From the NCBI GenBank assembly GCA_035461525.1, contig DATHVD010000055.1:1-9634 (forward strand): a DNA stretch of 9,634 bases, in the 5' to 3' direction. How positions within the stretch are numbered: the stretch's first letter is position 1; each line of letters starts with the position of its first letter. This document shows, in pieces, positions 1-5,426 of this stretch. The DNA comes from JAIBJN01 sp035461525. GTDB lineage: Bacteria > Actinomycetota > Thermoleophilia > Gaiellales > Gaiellaceae. Under the pieces are notes generated by a model. It saw only the letters and a list, made by a program, of their open reading frames with translations. It was not told where the DNA came from and searched no databases. The translations under genes and the position numbers were made by a program.

Positions 1-27
1 CGCCCGGACCCCCCGCGACACGGTCGG

Positions 28-1485
28 CTAGGCCCTCGCATTGGCCTTCGCGGGCTTGCGGGCGTACTTCTTGATGAAGGCCTCGACGAGGTCGTGCGCC
101 TCGTCGTCGTGGATCTGCTTCGGCGGCGACTTCATCAGGTACGCGCTCGGGCCGTCGAGGGCGCCGGCGACGCCGTTGTTCAAGGCGAGCTTCGCCAGCC
201 GGACGGCGTCGATGACAATGCCGGCCGAGTTGGGGGAGTCCCAGACCTCGAGCTTGAGCTCGACGTTCAGCGGCACGTCGCCGAAGGACGTGCCCTCCAT
301 GCGGATGTACGCCCATTTGCGGTCGGTCAGCCAGGGCACGTAGTCCGACGGGCCGACGTGGACGTTCTTCTCGCCCAGGTCGTAGTCGAGCATGGACGTG
401 ACCGCGTTCGTCTTCGAGATCTTCTTCGACTCGAGCCGCGAGCGCTCGAGCATGTTGAGGAAGTCCGAGTTGCCGCCGACGTTGAGCTGCATCGTCCGGT
501 CGAGGTGGACGCCGCGCTCGCGGAAGAGCGACGTGAGGACGCGGTGGGCGATCGTCGCGCCGACCTGCGACTTGATGTCGTCGCCGATGATCGGGAGCCC
601 GTGCGCCTCGAACTGCTTGCCGAAGTAGCCGCCCTTGGCGATGAAGACGGGGATGCAGTTCACCATCGCGCAGCCGGCCTGAAGGATCTGCTCCGTGTAC
701 CACTTCGTCGCGAGCTCGGAGCCGACGGGCAGGTAGCTGACGACCACGTCGGTGTTCGTCTCGCGGAGGATCTCGACGATGTCCTCGGTGTCGCCGGGGG
801 CCTTCTCGACGATCTCGGAGAGGTACTTGCCGAGCCCGTCGTGCGTCATCCCGCGGGAGACCGTGACGCCGGTCTTCGGGACGTCGGCGAAGCGGTACGT
901 GTCGTTGGGATGCGCCCAGATCGCGTCGGCGAGGTCCTTGCCGACCTTGTCCTTCGTGACGTCGAAGGCGGCCGTGAACTCGACGTCGCGGACGTGGTAG
1001 CCGCCGAGGTCGACGTGCATGAGACCGGGGACGAAGCTGTCCGGTTCCGCGTCCTTGTAGTACTCGACTCCCTGGACGAGGGAGTTGGCGCAGTTGCCCA
1101 CGCCGATGATGGCGACCCGGACCTTGTCCTCGGACCGCACCCTGCCGTTCTTCGCGCCGTTCGTCTGAGCCATGGCTTCCTTTCCTCTGAGCGTCGCGTC
1201 AAGCGCGTCGACGACGAGCTGGTTCGCGGTGCCGGCAGAGCGGGCGGCCTCGTCCTGCAAAGCTTTCTTGAGCGTGGGCGGGACCCGGAGGAGCACGTCG
1301 CCGCTCGCCCCCGGCCTGGAGCCGCCCCGGCGCCCGCTCGGCTCGAAGGGGACGCCGAAGCGCTCGGCGAGGATGGAGACGGCGACGTCGTTCATCGTCT
1401 CGCCCCGGCGCGCGACCTCGCGCGCGAGCGCCCGCTTGAGGGGGGCGGGCATGCGGACGAGAATGCTCATTCTGCTAGCAGCCAT
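28..1485 (-). CDS. Tandem ribbon-helix-helix domain fused to myo-inositol-1-phosphate synthase
   Basis: The enzyme part converts glucose-6-phosphate to L-myo-inositol-1-phosphate using NAD. From about residue 120 to the end it closely resembles the mycobacterial Ino1 type: GVGNCANSL dinucleotide-binding loop (128-136), then YLPVGSE, DDIKSQVGATI, LNVGGNSDFLNMLER, ESKKISKT and WDSPNSAG. The first 100 residues are not part of that family (Ino1 proteins are about 370 residues; this is 485). They hold two RHH-like units, SILVRMP plus two helices (about 7-44) and DVLLRVP plus two helices (about 63-99), joined by a Gly/Arg linker. No stop separates them from the enzyme. Three starts are possible: ATG 1485, ATG 1470 (begins exactly at the first RHH strand), and ATG 1173 (residue 105), which has a strong Shine-Dalgarno and would give a 381-residue enzyme without RHH. 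It is last in the operon, 18 bp after the PIP synthase stop. The enzyme assignment is firm; a DNA-binding role is inferred from motif pattern. Confidence 0.93.
   Translation of the reverse strand: MAASRMSILVRMPAPLKRALAREVARRGETMNDVAVSILAERFGVPFEPSGRRGGSRPGASGDVLLRVPPTLKKALQDEAARSAGTANQLVVDALDATLRGKEAMAQTNGAKNGRVRSEDKVRVAIIGVGNCANSLVQGVEYYKDAEPDSFVPGLMHVDLGGYHVRDVEFTAAFDVTKDKVGKDLADAIWAHPNDTYRFADVPKTGVTVSRGMTHDGLGKYLSEIVEKAPGDTEDIVEILRETNTDVVVSYLPVGSELATKWYTEQILQAGCAMVNCIPVFIAKGGYFGKQFEAHGLPIIGDDIKSQVGATIAHRVLTSLFRERGVHLDRTMQLNVGGNSDFLNMLERSRLESKKISKTNAVTSMLDYDLGEKNVHVGPSDYVPWLTDRKWAYIRMEGTSFGDVPLNVELKLEVWDSPNSAGIVIDAVRLAKLALNNGVAGALDGPSAYLMKSPPKQIHDDEAHDLVEAFIKKYARKPAKANARA
1178..1188 (-). 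promoter_or_regulatory. Internal ribosome binding site before ATG 1173
   Basis: Read on the minus strand the bases are AGAGGAAAGGA, followed by AGCC and ATG at 1173. This is the best Shine-Dalgarno in the left half of the window, and it lies inside the coding frame exactly at the junction between the RHH region and the enzyme. It suggests that the enzyme alone can be translated, either instead of or as well as the fusion. Confidence 0.6.
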
Positions 1486-1500
1486 ACGACTGCTAGCAGA
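1471..1500. promoter_or_regulatory. Paired palindromic operator at the RHH-synthase start
   Basis: Two identical 10-bp palindromes, CTGCTAGCAG, lie at 1472-1481 and 1490-1499, centres 18 bp apart. With the flanking T and A they form an 11-bp perfect inverted repeat around an 8-bp spacer. The spacer contains the ATG at 1485. The right copy overlaps a -10-like hexamer on the minus strand (1498-1503), and the expected transcription start falls inside the repeat. RHH regulators such as CopG/Arc relatives commonly bind paired short palindromes over their own promoters, so autoregulation by the adjacent RHH domains is the obvious inference. Confidence 0.7.
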
Positions 1501-1503
1501 GTA
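1498..1503 (-). promoter_or_regulatory. Candidate internal -10 box for the RHH-synthase gene
   Basis: On the minus strand TGA followed by TACTCT forms an extended -10 look-alike (TGnTAnnnT); the TGA is the stop codon of the upstream PIP synthase gene. It lies 12 nt from ATG 1485 and 27 nt from ATG 1470. No convincing -35 is seen. The overlap with the palindrome pair makes it a plausible repressible promoter. Confidence 0.4.
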
Positions 1504-2145
1504 TCAGGCCTGGTCGCGAAGCTGGTTACGGACTGATAGCACTCGCTGGACGACGGTGACCCAGGCCGTGGCGGCGAGGATGCCGATCGTGACGGGGAGG
1601 ACCAGGTCGTGGAGCGGCGCGAGCACGAGGCCCGACGTGATCACGACCACGCGCTCCGCCCGGCTGCCGATGCCGACGTCGCCCTTGAGCCCCAGCGCCT
1701 CGGCACGCGCCCGCGTGTAGCTGACGAGGAACGAGCCCGCGATCGCCGCGAAGGCCAGGGCGACGCCCCACTCGTTCTCCCAGCGCATGAGCACGAGGCC
1801 GATCGCGGCGATCATGGAGCCTTCTCCGACCCGGTCCACGGTCGAGTCGAGGAAGGCGCCGAAGGGGGTTCCCTTGCCGCTCCGTCGCGCGAGGGCGCCG
1901 TCGAGGATGTCGAGGACGCTGCCCACGACGAAGAGGGCAGCGCCGGCGAGGAAGAGCCATGGGGAGAGGTACTCGAGCCAGACGACGACCGAGCCCGCGA
2001 TGCAGAGCCCCACGCCGGCCGCCGTGAGCGCGTCCGGGGTCACGCTCGTCCGCTCCAGCCCGGCGATCGACCTCCCGGCGATGCGGCGAACTTCGTCCTG
2101 GTAGCCGGGGCGGGCGGCGCGGTCTCTCGCGGGGGGGCGGCTCAC
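1504..2145 (-). CDS. pgsA: CDP-alcohol phosphatidyltransferase, phosphatidylinositol-phosphate synthase type
   Basis: This integral membrane enzyme would transfer phosphatidyl from CDP-diacylglycerol to inositol-1-phosphate, giving phosphatidylinositol phosphate and CMP. The full family signature is present: D79-x2-D82-G83-x2-A86-R87-x8-G96-x3-D100-x3-D104, whose aspartates bind the metal ions. Several hydrophobic segments surround it (about 40-58, 61-78, 109-120, 127-143, 167-190). The segment RARAEALGLKGDVGIGSRAE (145-164) resembles the inositol-phosphate pocket of actinobacterial PIP synthases rather than phosphatidylglycerophosphate synthase. Length 213 is typical. The start is GTG; no good Shine-Dalgarno precedes it. 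It lies 13 bp after the PAP2 gene and 18 bp before the gene for the synthase that makes its likely co-substrate, which strongly supports the PIP synthase reading. The symbol follows actinobacterial usage for this family. Confidence 0.87.
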   Translation of the reverse strand: MSRPPARDRAARPGYQDEVRRIAGRSIAGLERTSVTPDALTAAGVGLCIAGSVVVWLEYLSPWLFLAGAALFVVGSVLDILDGALARRSGKGTPFGAFLDSTVDRVGEGSMIAAIGLVLMRWENEWGVALAFAAIAGSFLVSYTRARAEALGLKGDVGIGSRAERVVVITSGLVLAPLHDLVLPVTIGILAATAWVTVVQRVLSVRNQLRDQA

Positions 2146-2155
2146 GACCGCCGCG

Positions 2156-2161
2156 AGGCTA
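2156..2161 (-). promoter_or_regulatory. Weak candidate -10 box before the PIP synthase gene
   Basis: The minus strand reads GG-TAGCCT, with the TAG stop codon of the PAP2 gene as its first three bases, 10 nt before the GTG start. It resembles the other TAnnnT boxes near starts in this window but is a little farther from the start. It may be chance. Confidence 0.25.
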
Positions 2162-2917
2162 CCACCGTCGCGGGCGGTCGAGCGCCGGAGACGGCGAGAG
2201 CTTGCCTCCTTGCGCCCACGCGACGAGCGCTCCGCCCATGACGGCGACGACGATTCCGCCGACGATGTCGAGCCAGAAGTGGTTGCCGGTCGCCATGACC
2301 GAGAACCAGACCCAGGTCGGCCAGAACGTCCAGGCGACCGCGGCCCAGCGGCTCTTCACGAGCGTCGCCATCGCGAAGCCGATGATGAGGGCGTCGGCCG
2401 CGTGCACGCTCGGCATGGCGGCGTACGGGTTCGAGGCGAGCTGGATGAGACCGTTGCCGTGGTTCACGGCCGCCGACGTGGCGAGCGTGTCCACGAAGCC
2501 CTCGTGGGGGAACATCCTGGGCGGGGCCGTGGGCATGAGCACGTAGCCGACGAGCGCGAGCAGGTTCGTCGTGATCACCCAGTTGCGCACCGTGGTGAAG
2601 GCGTCGTTGCGGAAGAAGTAGATCCAGAGCAGCGCGAGCCCGAGCACCGGAAACTGCGAGAGCCAGTACGTCCAGTTGACCGCCTCGACGGCGATCGTCC
2701 CCGCGTGGAGGACAGAGCGCTGGATGTCGATCTCGACGAGCGCGTTCAGGCCGCGCTGGGCCTCGATCACGAGCCGGCCGTTGGCGAACGCCTCGGCCGC
2801 ACCGCGCTCGGCGGCGCCGCGCGCGAGCTGGTAGACGAGCCCGAAGCCGAGCCAGAGCGAGAGCTGGAAGAAGAAGTCCGTCCAGCCTCGGGGCAGAAAG
2901 CGTCCTACGGCGGTCAT
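2159..2917 (-). CDS. PAP2-superfamily membrane phosphatase/transferase (PAP2_3, Aur1-like)
   Basis: This 252-residue multi-pass membrane protein shows the three PAP2 phosphatase blocks: PTAPPR (129-134), MPSVH (168-172, the general-acid histidine) and TGNHFWLD (210-217, with nucleophile H213 and D217). The PTAPPR and NHFWLD forms match the PAP2_3 group, which includes inositol-phosphorylceramide synthase-like proteins, better than classical undecaprenyl-pyrophosphate phosphatases. About six hydrophobic segments are visible (near 15-32, 86-103, 112-128, 174-187, 191-208, 215-235). It is the first gene of the inositol-lipid operon, 13 bp before the PIP synthase gene. In actinobacteria phosphatidylinositol phosphate must be dephosphorylated to phosphatidylinositol; this protein is a candidate for that step. 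An exchange of head groups between lipids is the main alternative. The ATG start lies 7 nt after TACACT, so it may be leaderless. Confidence 0.85.
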   Translation of the reverse strand: MTAVGRFLPRGWTDFFFQLSLWLGFGLVYQLARGAAERGAAEAFANGRLVIEAQRGLNALVEIDIQRSVLHAGTIAVEAVNWTYWLSQFPVLGLALLWIYFFRNDAFTTVRNWVITTNLLALVGYVLMPTAPPRMFPHEGFVDTLATSAAVNHGNGLIQLASNPYAAMPSVHAADALIIGFAMATLVKSRWAAVAWTFWPTWVWFSVMATGNHFWLDIVGGIVVAVMGGALVAWAQGGKLSPSPALDRPRRW

Positions 2918-2924
2918 CGTTTCC

Positions 2925-2930
2925 AGTGTA
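2925..2930 (-). promoter_or_regulatory. -10 box of the inositol-lipid operon, probable leaderless promoter
   Basis: TACACT on the minus strand is followed by 7 nt and then the ATG of the PAP2 gene, so transcription would begin at or next to the start codon. No clear -35 is seen; GGTAAC is at the 17-bp spacing but is a poor match. This is the natural promoter for the three-gene operon because a terminator-like hairpin lies just upstream. Confidence 0.55.
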
Positions 2931-2945
2931 TCGACGGGGGTGGTG

Positions 2946-2974
2946 CGGTTACCCCCCGTTTTCGGGTGGGACCG
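2946..2974 (-). terminator. Imperfect hairpin after moaA
   Basis: The bases directly after the moaA stop codon can fold as CGGTCCCACCCG, loop AAAA, CGGGGGGTAACCG: four GC pairs next to the loop, a mismatch, two more pairs, another mismatch and a closing CGGT/ACCG with a bulge. There is no T tract. It separates moaA from the PAP2 operon promoter and could end moaA transcription. Confidence 0.45.
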
Positions 2975-3982
2975 CTAGCCCCCGATGTACGACATCTCGA
3001 CCTTCGCGAGGCCGTCCGTCTCGCCGGAGCGAAGCTCCGAGTACCGGTCCGCCCGGGCGCTCCAGACGGAGCGGAGGGTCTCCTCGAGGTCGGCGTCCGA
3101 GGCGCCCGTGCGCAGGAGCGAGCGCAGGTCGTGGCCGCGCACGGCGAAGAGGCACGTGAAGAGCTTCCCCTCGGCCGAGAGTCGCGCGCGCGTGCAGTCC
3201 CTGCAGAACGGCTGGGTGACCGAGGAGATGACCCCGATCTCGCCGCTCCCGTCGCTGTAGCGGTAGCGGCTCGCCACCTCGCCCCGGTAGGCGGGGTCGA
3301 CCGGCTCGAGCGGCAGCTCGGCGTCGATCGCGGCCACGATCTCGGCGGCGGGAACGACGTCGTCGAGCCGCCAGCCGTTGGTCGCGCCGACGTCCATGTA
3401 CTCGATGAAGCGGACCACGACGCCGGTGCCCCGGAAGGCGCGCGCGATCGCGAGCACGCCGTCCTCGTTGACGCCGCGCTTGACGACGACGTTCACCTTC
3501 ACCGGGCCGAGCCCGGCGGCGAGTGCGGCGTCGATCCCCTCGAGCACGCGTCCGACCGGGAAGTCCACGTCGTTCATCGCCCGGAAGGTCTCGTCGTCGA
3601 GCGAGTCGAGGCTGACCGTGATGCGCTTCAGGCCCGCCGCGCGGAGGGCCTCCGCCTTCCGGGCGAGCAGGGAGCCGTTCGTCGTCAGGGTGAGGTCGAG
3701 ACCGGGGATGCGTGCGAGCAGGCCGACGAGGGTCTCGAGGTCGCGGCGGACGAGCGGCTCACCGCCCGTGATCCTGATCTTCTCCACGCCCAGCCCGGCG
3801 AAGACGCGCGCCACGCGCTCGATCTCCTCGAACGTCAGGAGCTCCGCGCGGGGGAGGAACGCGTGGTCGCGGCCGAAGGCCTCCTTCGGCATGCAGTACA
3901 CGCAGCGGAAGTTGCAGCGGTCGGTGACGGAGATGCGGAGATCCCGCACCGGCCGCCCGAGCCTGTCGACGAGCCGCTCCAC
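2975..3982 (-). CDS. moaA: GTP 3',8-cyclase MoaA, first step of molybdenum cofactor synthesis
   Basis: This radical-SAM enzyme turns GTP into 3',8-cyclo-7,8-dihydro-GTP, which MoaC then converts to cyclic pyranopterin monophosphate. It has both iron-sulfur sites: CxxxCxxC at C23, C27 and C30 (CNFRCVYC), and the C-terminal cluster at C260, C263 and C277. The SAM-contact motif GGEP is at 73-76, and the essential double-glycine tail (SYIGG) is intact. I chose GTG 3982 (335 residues) because the family normally begins shortly before the LRISVTDRCNFRC block and because TACGCT lies 6 nt before it. A longer frame from GTG 4024 adds 14 residues that do not look like MoaA. No other molybdenum-cofactor gene is in the window; it stands alone, divergent from the CsbD gene. 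Confidence 0.95.
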   Translation of the reverse strand: MERLVDRLGRPVRDLRISVTDRCNFRCVYCMPKEAFGRDHAFLPRAELLTFEEIERVARVFAGLGVEKIRITGGEPLVRRDLETLVGLLARIPGLDLTLTTNGSLLARKAEALRAAGLKRITVSLDSLDDETFRAMNDVDFPVGRVLEGIDAALAAGLGPVKVNVVVKRGVNEDGVLAIARAFRGTGVVVRFIEYMDVGATNGWRLDDVVPAAEIVAAIDAELPLEPVDPAYRGEVASRYRYSDGSGEIGVISSVTQPFCRDCTRARLSAEGKLFTCLFAVRGHDLRSLLRTGASDADLEETLRSVWSARADRYSELRSGETDGLAKVEMSYIGG

Positions 3983-3988
3983 AGCGCA

Positions 3989-3994
3989 AGCGTA
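3989..3994 (-). promoter_or_regulatory. -10 box of moaA, probable leaderless promoter
   Basis: TACGCT on the minus strand is separated by 6 nt (TGCGCT) from the GTG start at 3982, and no Shine-Dalgarno is present. This supports the shorter moaA start. No recognisable molybdenum-cofactor riboswitch fits in so short an upstream stretch. Confidence 0.5.
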
Positions 3995-4005
3995 GCCTGG
4001 CGAGG

Positions 4006-4047
4006 GTTTCCGGGAGCGACACACCGGGAACTCCGTTGGCTCCCAAC
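4006..4047 (+). promoter_or_regulatory. Possible stress-sigma promoter region of the CsbD gene
   Basis: GTTTC (4006-4010) and GGGAAC (4026-4031) are spaced 15 bp apart, loosely like the GTTT and GGGTA elements of SigB/SigF-type promoters. GGGAAC alone also resembles an extracytoplasmic-function sigma -35 element. A small palindrome, GTTGG-CTC-CCAAC (4035-4047), follows just before the ribosome binding site. CsbD is SigB-controlled in Bacillus, which is the main reason to look for such a site. The match is weak. Confidence 0.25.
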
Positions 4048-4055
4048 AGTGCGAA

Positions 4056-4061
4056 AAGGAG
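4056..4061 (+). promoter_or_regulatory. Ribosome binding site deciding the CsbD start
   Basis: AAGGAG lies 7 nt before ATG 4069. It fixes this ATG as the start rather than the in-frame TTG at 4036 or the second ATG three codons downstream. Confidence 0.75.
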
Positions 4062-4068
4062 AGACGAC

Positions 4069-4230
4069 ATGGGCGGTATGCGCGACAAGATCGAGGGCAA
4101 GGTCAAGGAGACCGAGGGCAAGCTCACCGACGACGAGCTGCGTGAGAAGCAGGGTCAGGCCCAGCAGACGCGCGGCGAGGCGAAGGACAAGGTCGAGGAC
4201 GCCGAGGACGAGGTGCGCGAGCGCCTCTAG
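4069..4230 (+). CDS. CsbD-like small stress protein
   Basis: This is a 53-residue, highly charged, cysteine-free helical protein. The N-terminal pattern MRDKIEGKVKETEGKLTDDE, then KQGQAQQTRGEAKDK, matches the CsbD family: a (D/K)K-x-EG-x-x-K-x-x-x-G-K-x-x-D opening followed by a glycine-containing amphipathic repeat. CsbD-like proteins are abundant general-stress proteins of unknown biochemical role; nothing here gives a more specific function. Its start is set by AAGGAG 7 nt upstream. It is transcribed divergently from moaA and ends in a strong GC hairpin, so it is probably a single-gene transcript. High expression would fit its clean Shine-Dalgarno, unlike most neighbours. Confidence 0.8.
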   Translation: MGGMRDKIEGKVKETEGKLTDDELREKQGQAQQTRGEAKDKVEDAEDEVRERL

Positions 4231-4272
4231 AAGAGGGATTCCTCCTCACCACGGGAAGCGCCTCTTCACCCC

Positions 4273-4314
4273 AGACGCACGGGGCGCCCGGTTCGCGGGC
4301 GCCCCGCGGCGTCT
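4273..4314 (+). terminator. Long GC-rich hairpin terminator after the CsbD gene
   Basis: A perfect 11-bp stem (4280-4290 with 4296-4306) closes the 5-nt loop GTTCG. A further six pairs (AGACGC 4273-4278 with GCGTCT 4309-4314) extend it past a small internal bulge. There is no T tract, as is common in high-GC actinobacteria. Located 42 bp after the CsbD stop, it is the likely end of that transcript and shields the exporter gene. Confidence 0.75.
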
Positions 4315-4315
4315 C

Positions 4316-4364
4316 ATCAGCTCGTCTGATCGAAATACGTCGGAACTCGACTTGAGCTGATCGA
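4316..4364. repeat. Short repeats before the exporter gene
   Basis: ATCAGCTC (4316-4323) and GAGCTGAT (4354-4361) form an 8-bp inverted repeat, and CTGATCGA occurs twice in direct orientation (4326-4333 and 4357-4364). They lie 23-71 bp before the EamA transporter start, so they could be regulator binding sites; short repeats of this length may also be chance. Confidence 0.3.
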
Positions 4365-4386
4365 CCTGCGCGGGCATCCTGCCTCC

Positions 4387-5364
4387 ATGGCCGCCCGCTT
4401 CGGCATGCGCGTATGGATCGCCCTCGGCACCGTGTACCTCGTCTGGGGCTCGACGTTCATGGCCGTGTCGATCGCGGTTCGCGACCTGCCGCCGCTCCTC
4501 TCGATGTCCATCCGCCACCTGATCGCCGGCGGGCTCCTGCTCGCCTGGGCGCTCCCGCGCGGCGACCGGGAGGGCGACCGGATCGGCGGCCCCCAGCTCA
4601 AGGCCGGGCTGGTCTTCGGCGGCTTGCTCTTCCTCGTCGGGCATGGGAGCCTCGCCTGGGCGCAGCAGACGGTCCCGTCCGGAGTCGCCGCGCTCCTCGT
4701 CGGCACGATCCCGCTCTGGATGGCGCTCCTCGACCGGGTCGTCTTCGGGCGCCGCCTGCGGCCCTCCGCCTATGCGGGCTTCCTCGTCGGCTTCCTCGGG
4801 CTCGCCTTCCTCCTCGACCCGTTCGGCCGCGGGTCGATCGACCGGCTCGGCGCGCTGGCCGCCGTGGGCGGGGCGTTCGCCTGGGCCGCCGGCTCGCTCT
4901 ACTCGCGCGGCGCCGCGCTCCCGCGGCGGCCGCTCGTCTCCGCGGGTCTCGGCTCGCTCTGCGGCGGCGTCCTCCTCCTCGTCGTCTCCGGCCTCGGCGG
5001 GGAGTTCGGCGACGCGCGCTTCTCGGCGGTGTCGCTCCTCGCGGTCGGCTACCTCGTCGTCGTCGGGAGCCTTATCGGCTTCACGGCCTACGTGTGGCTC
5101 CTCCGCTCGGCACCGACGTCCCTCGTGGCCACCTACGCCTACGTGAACCCCATCGTCGCCGTCGCGCTCGGCTGGGCGCTCCTCGGCGAGCGGATCACGC
5201 CGCAGATGCTCGGCGCCGGCGCCGCGATCGTCGTCTCGGTCGTGCTCATCCTGCGCGCGAGCGGCGCGGCCCTCGAGCCCGGCCGAGGCCTCCGCCGCCG
5301 CCGCGCCGCCCCGCCACCCGCCCCGGCGCCCGTCGCCGCGTCCGTGTCCGGCCGCGGCCGCTGA
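4387..5364 (+). CDS. EamA/DMT-family exporter, YedA-like
   Basis: This 325-residue inner-membrane protein has about ten hydrophobic segments in two five-helix EamA repeats, the pattern of drug/metabolite exporters. It opens with YLVWGSTFMAVS, the family hallmark of the first helix. The end of the first repeat, VPSGVAALLVGTIPLWMALL, and of the second, LVATYAYVNPIVAVALGWALLGE, are typical of the YedA branch. Its substrate cannot be read from the sequence; relatives export amino acids or other small metabolites. The last 35 or so residues are an Arg/Pro/Ala-rich tail beyond the last helix. The ATG at 4387 is used because it precedes the first helix closely; no Shine-Dalgarno is present, and CATCCT lies 6 nt before the ATG, an imperfect version of the leaderless pattern seen at other starts. 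Confidence 0.9.
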   Translation: MAARFGMRVWIALGTVYLVWGSTFMAVSIAVRDLPPLLSMSIRHLIAGGLLLAWALPRGDREGDRIGGPQLKAGLVFGGLLFLVGHGSLAWAQQTVPSGVAALLVGTIPLWMALLDRVVFGRRLRPSAYAGFLVGFLGLAFLLDPFGRGSIDRLGALAAVGGAFAWAAGSLYSRGAALPRRPLVSAGLGSLCGGVLLLVVSGLGGEFGDARFSAVSLLAVGYLVVVGSLIGFTAYVWLLRSAPTSLVATYAYVNPIVAVALGWALLGERITPQMLGAGAAIVVSVVLILRASGAALEPGRGLRRRRAAPPPAPAPVAASVSGRGR

Positions 5365-5382
5365 CCCCGGCGACCCGAAGGG

Positions 5383-5410
5383 CGCTTGTGTTCCACGCGC
5401 ACACGCTCTC
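5383..5410 (+). repeat. 28-nt repeat, copy A
   Basis: This copy starts with CGCTTGTGTT and matches the reverse complement of 5911-5938 at 23 of 28 positions (19 of the first 21). It also contains an imperfect palindrome, TTGTG-N9-CACAC. It lies between the exporter stop and the SRPBCC-like start, just before that gene's -10 box, so a regulator site is plausible. Confidence 0.6.
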
Positions 5411-5414
5411 CCGG

Positions 5415-5420
5415 TAGGTT
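5415..5420 (+). promoter_or_regulatory. -10 box of the SRPBCC-like gene, probable leaderless promoter
   Basis: TAGGTT is followed by 6 nt (CCGGCC) and the GTG at 5427, with no Shine-Dalgarno. The repeat copy A lies immediately upstream, where a -35 region or operator would be. Confidence 0.45.
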
Positions 5421-5426
5421 CCGGCC

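Noticed and set aside
1..27. A terminator after the inositol-1-phosphate synthase gene.
   Set aside because: CCGACC and GGTCCGG could pair with one bulge, but the stem is short, has no T tract, and the sequence stops at the window edge.
94..1536. A 480-codon plus-strand frame opposite the inositol-1-phosphate synthase gene.
   Set aside because: Composition is Val/Asp/Arg/Glu-biased, as expected for the complement of a GC-rich gene, and the minus-strand frame has clear family motifs.
2210..4360. A 716-codon plus-strand frame running across PAP2, moaA and the CsbD gene.
   Set aside because: It crosses several genes with strong family matches in other frames and intergenic hairpins; its sequence has no domain-like features.
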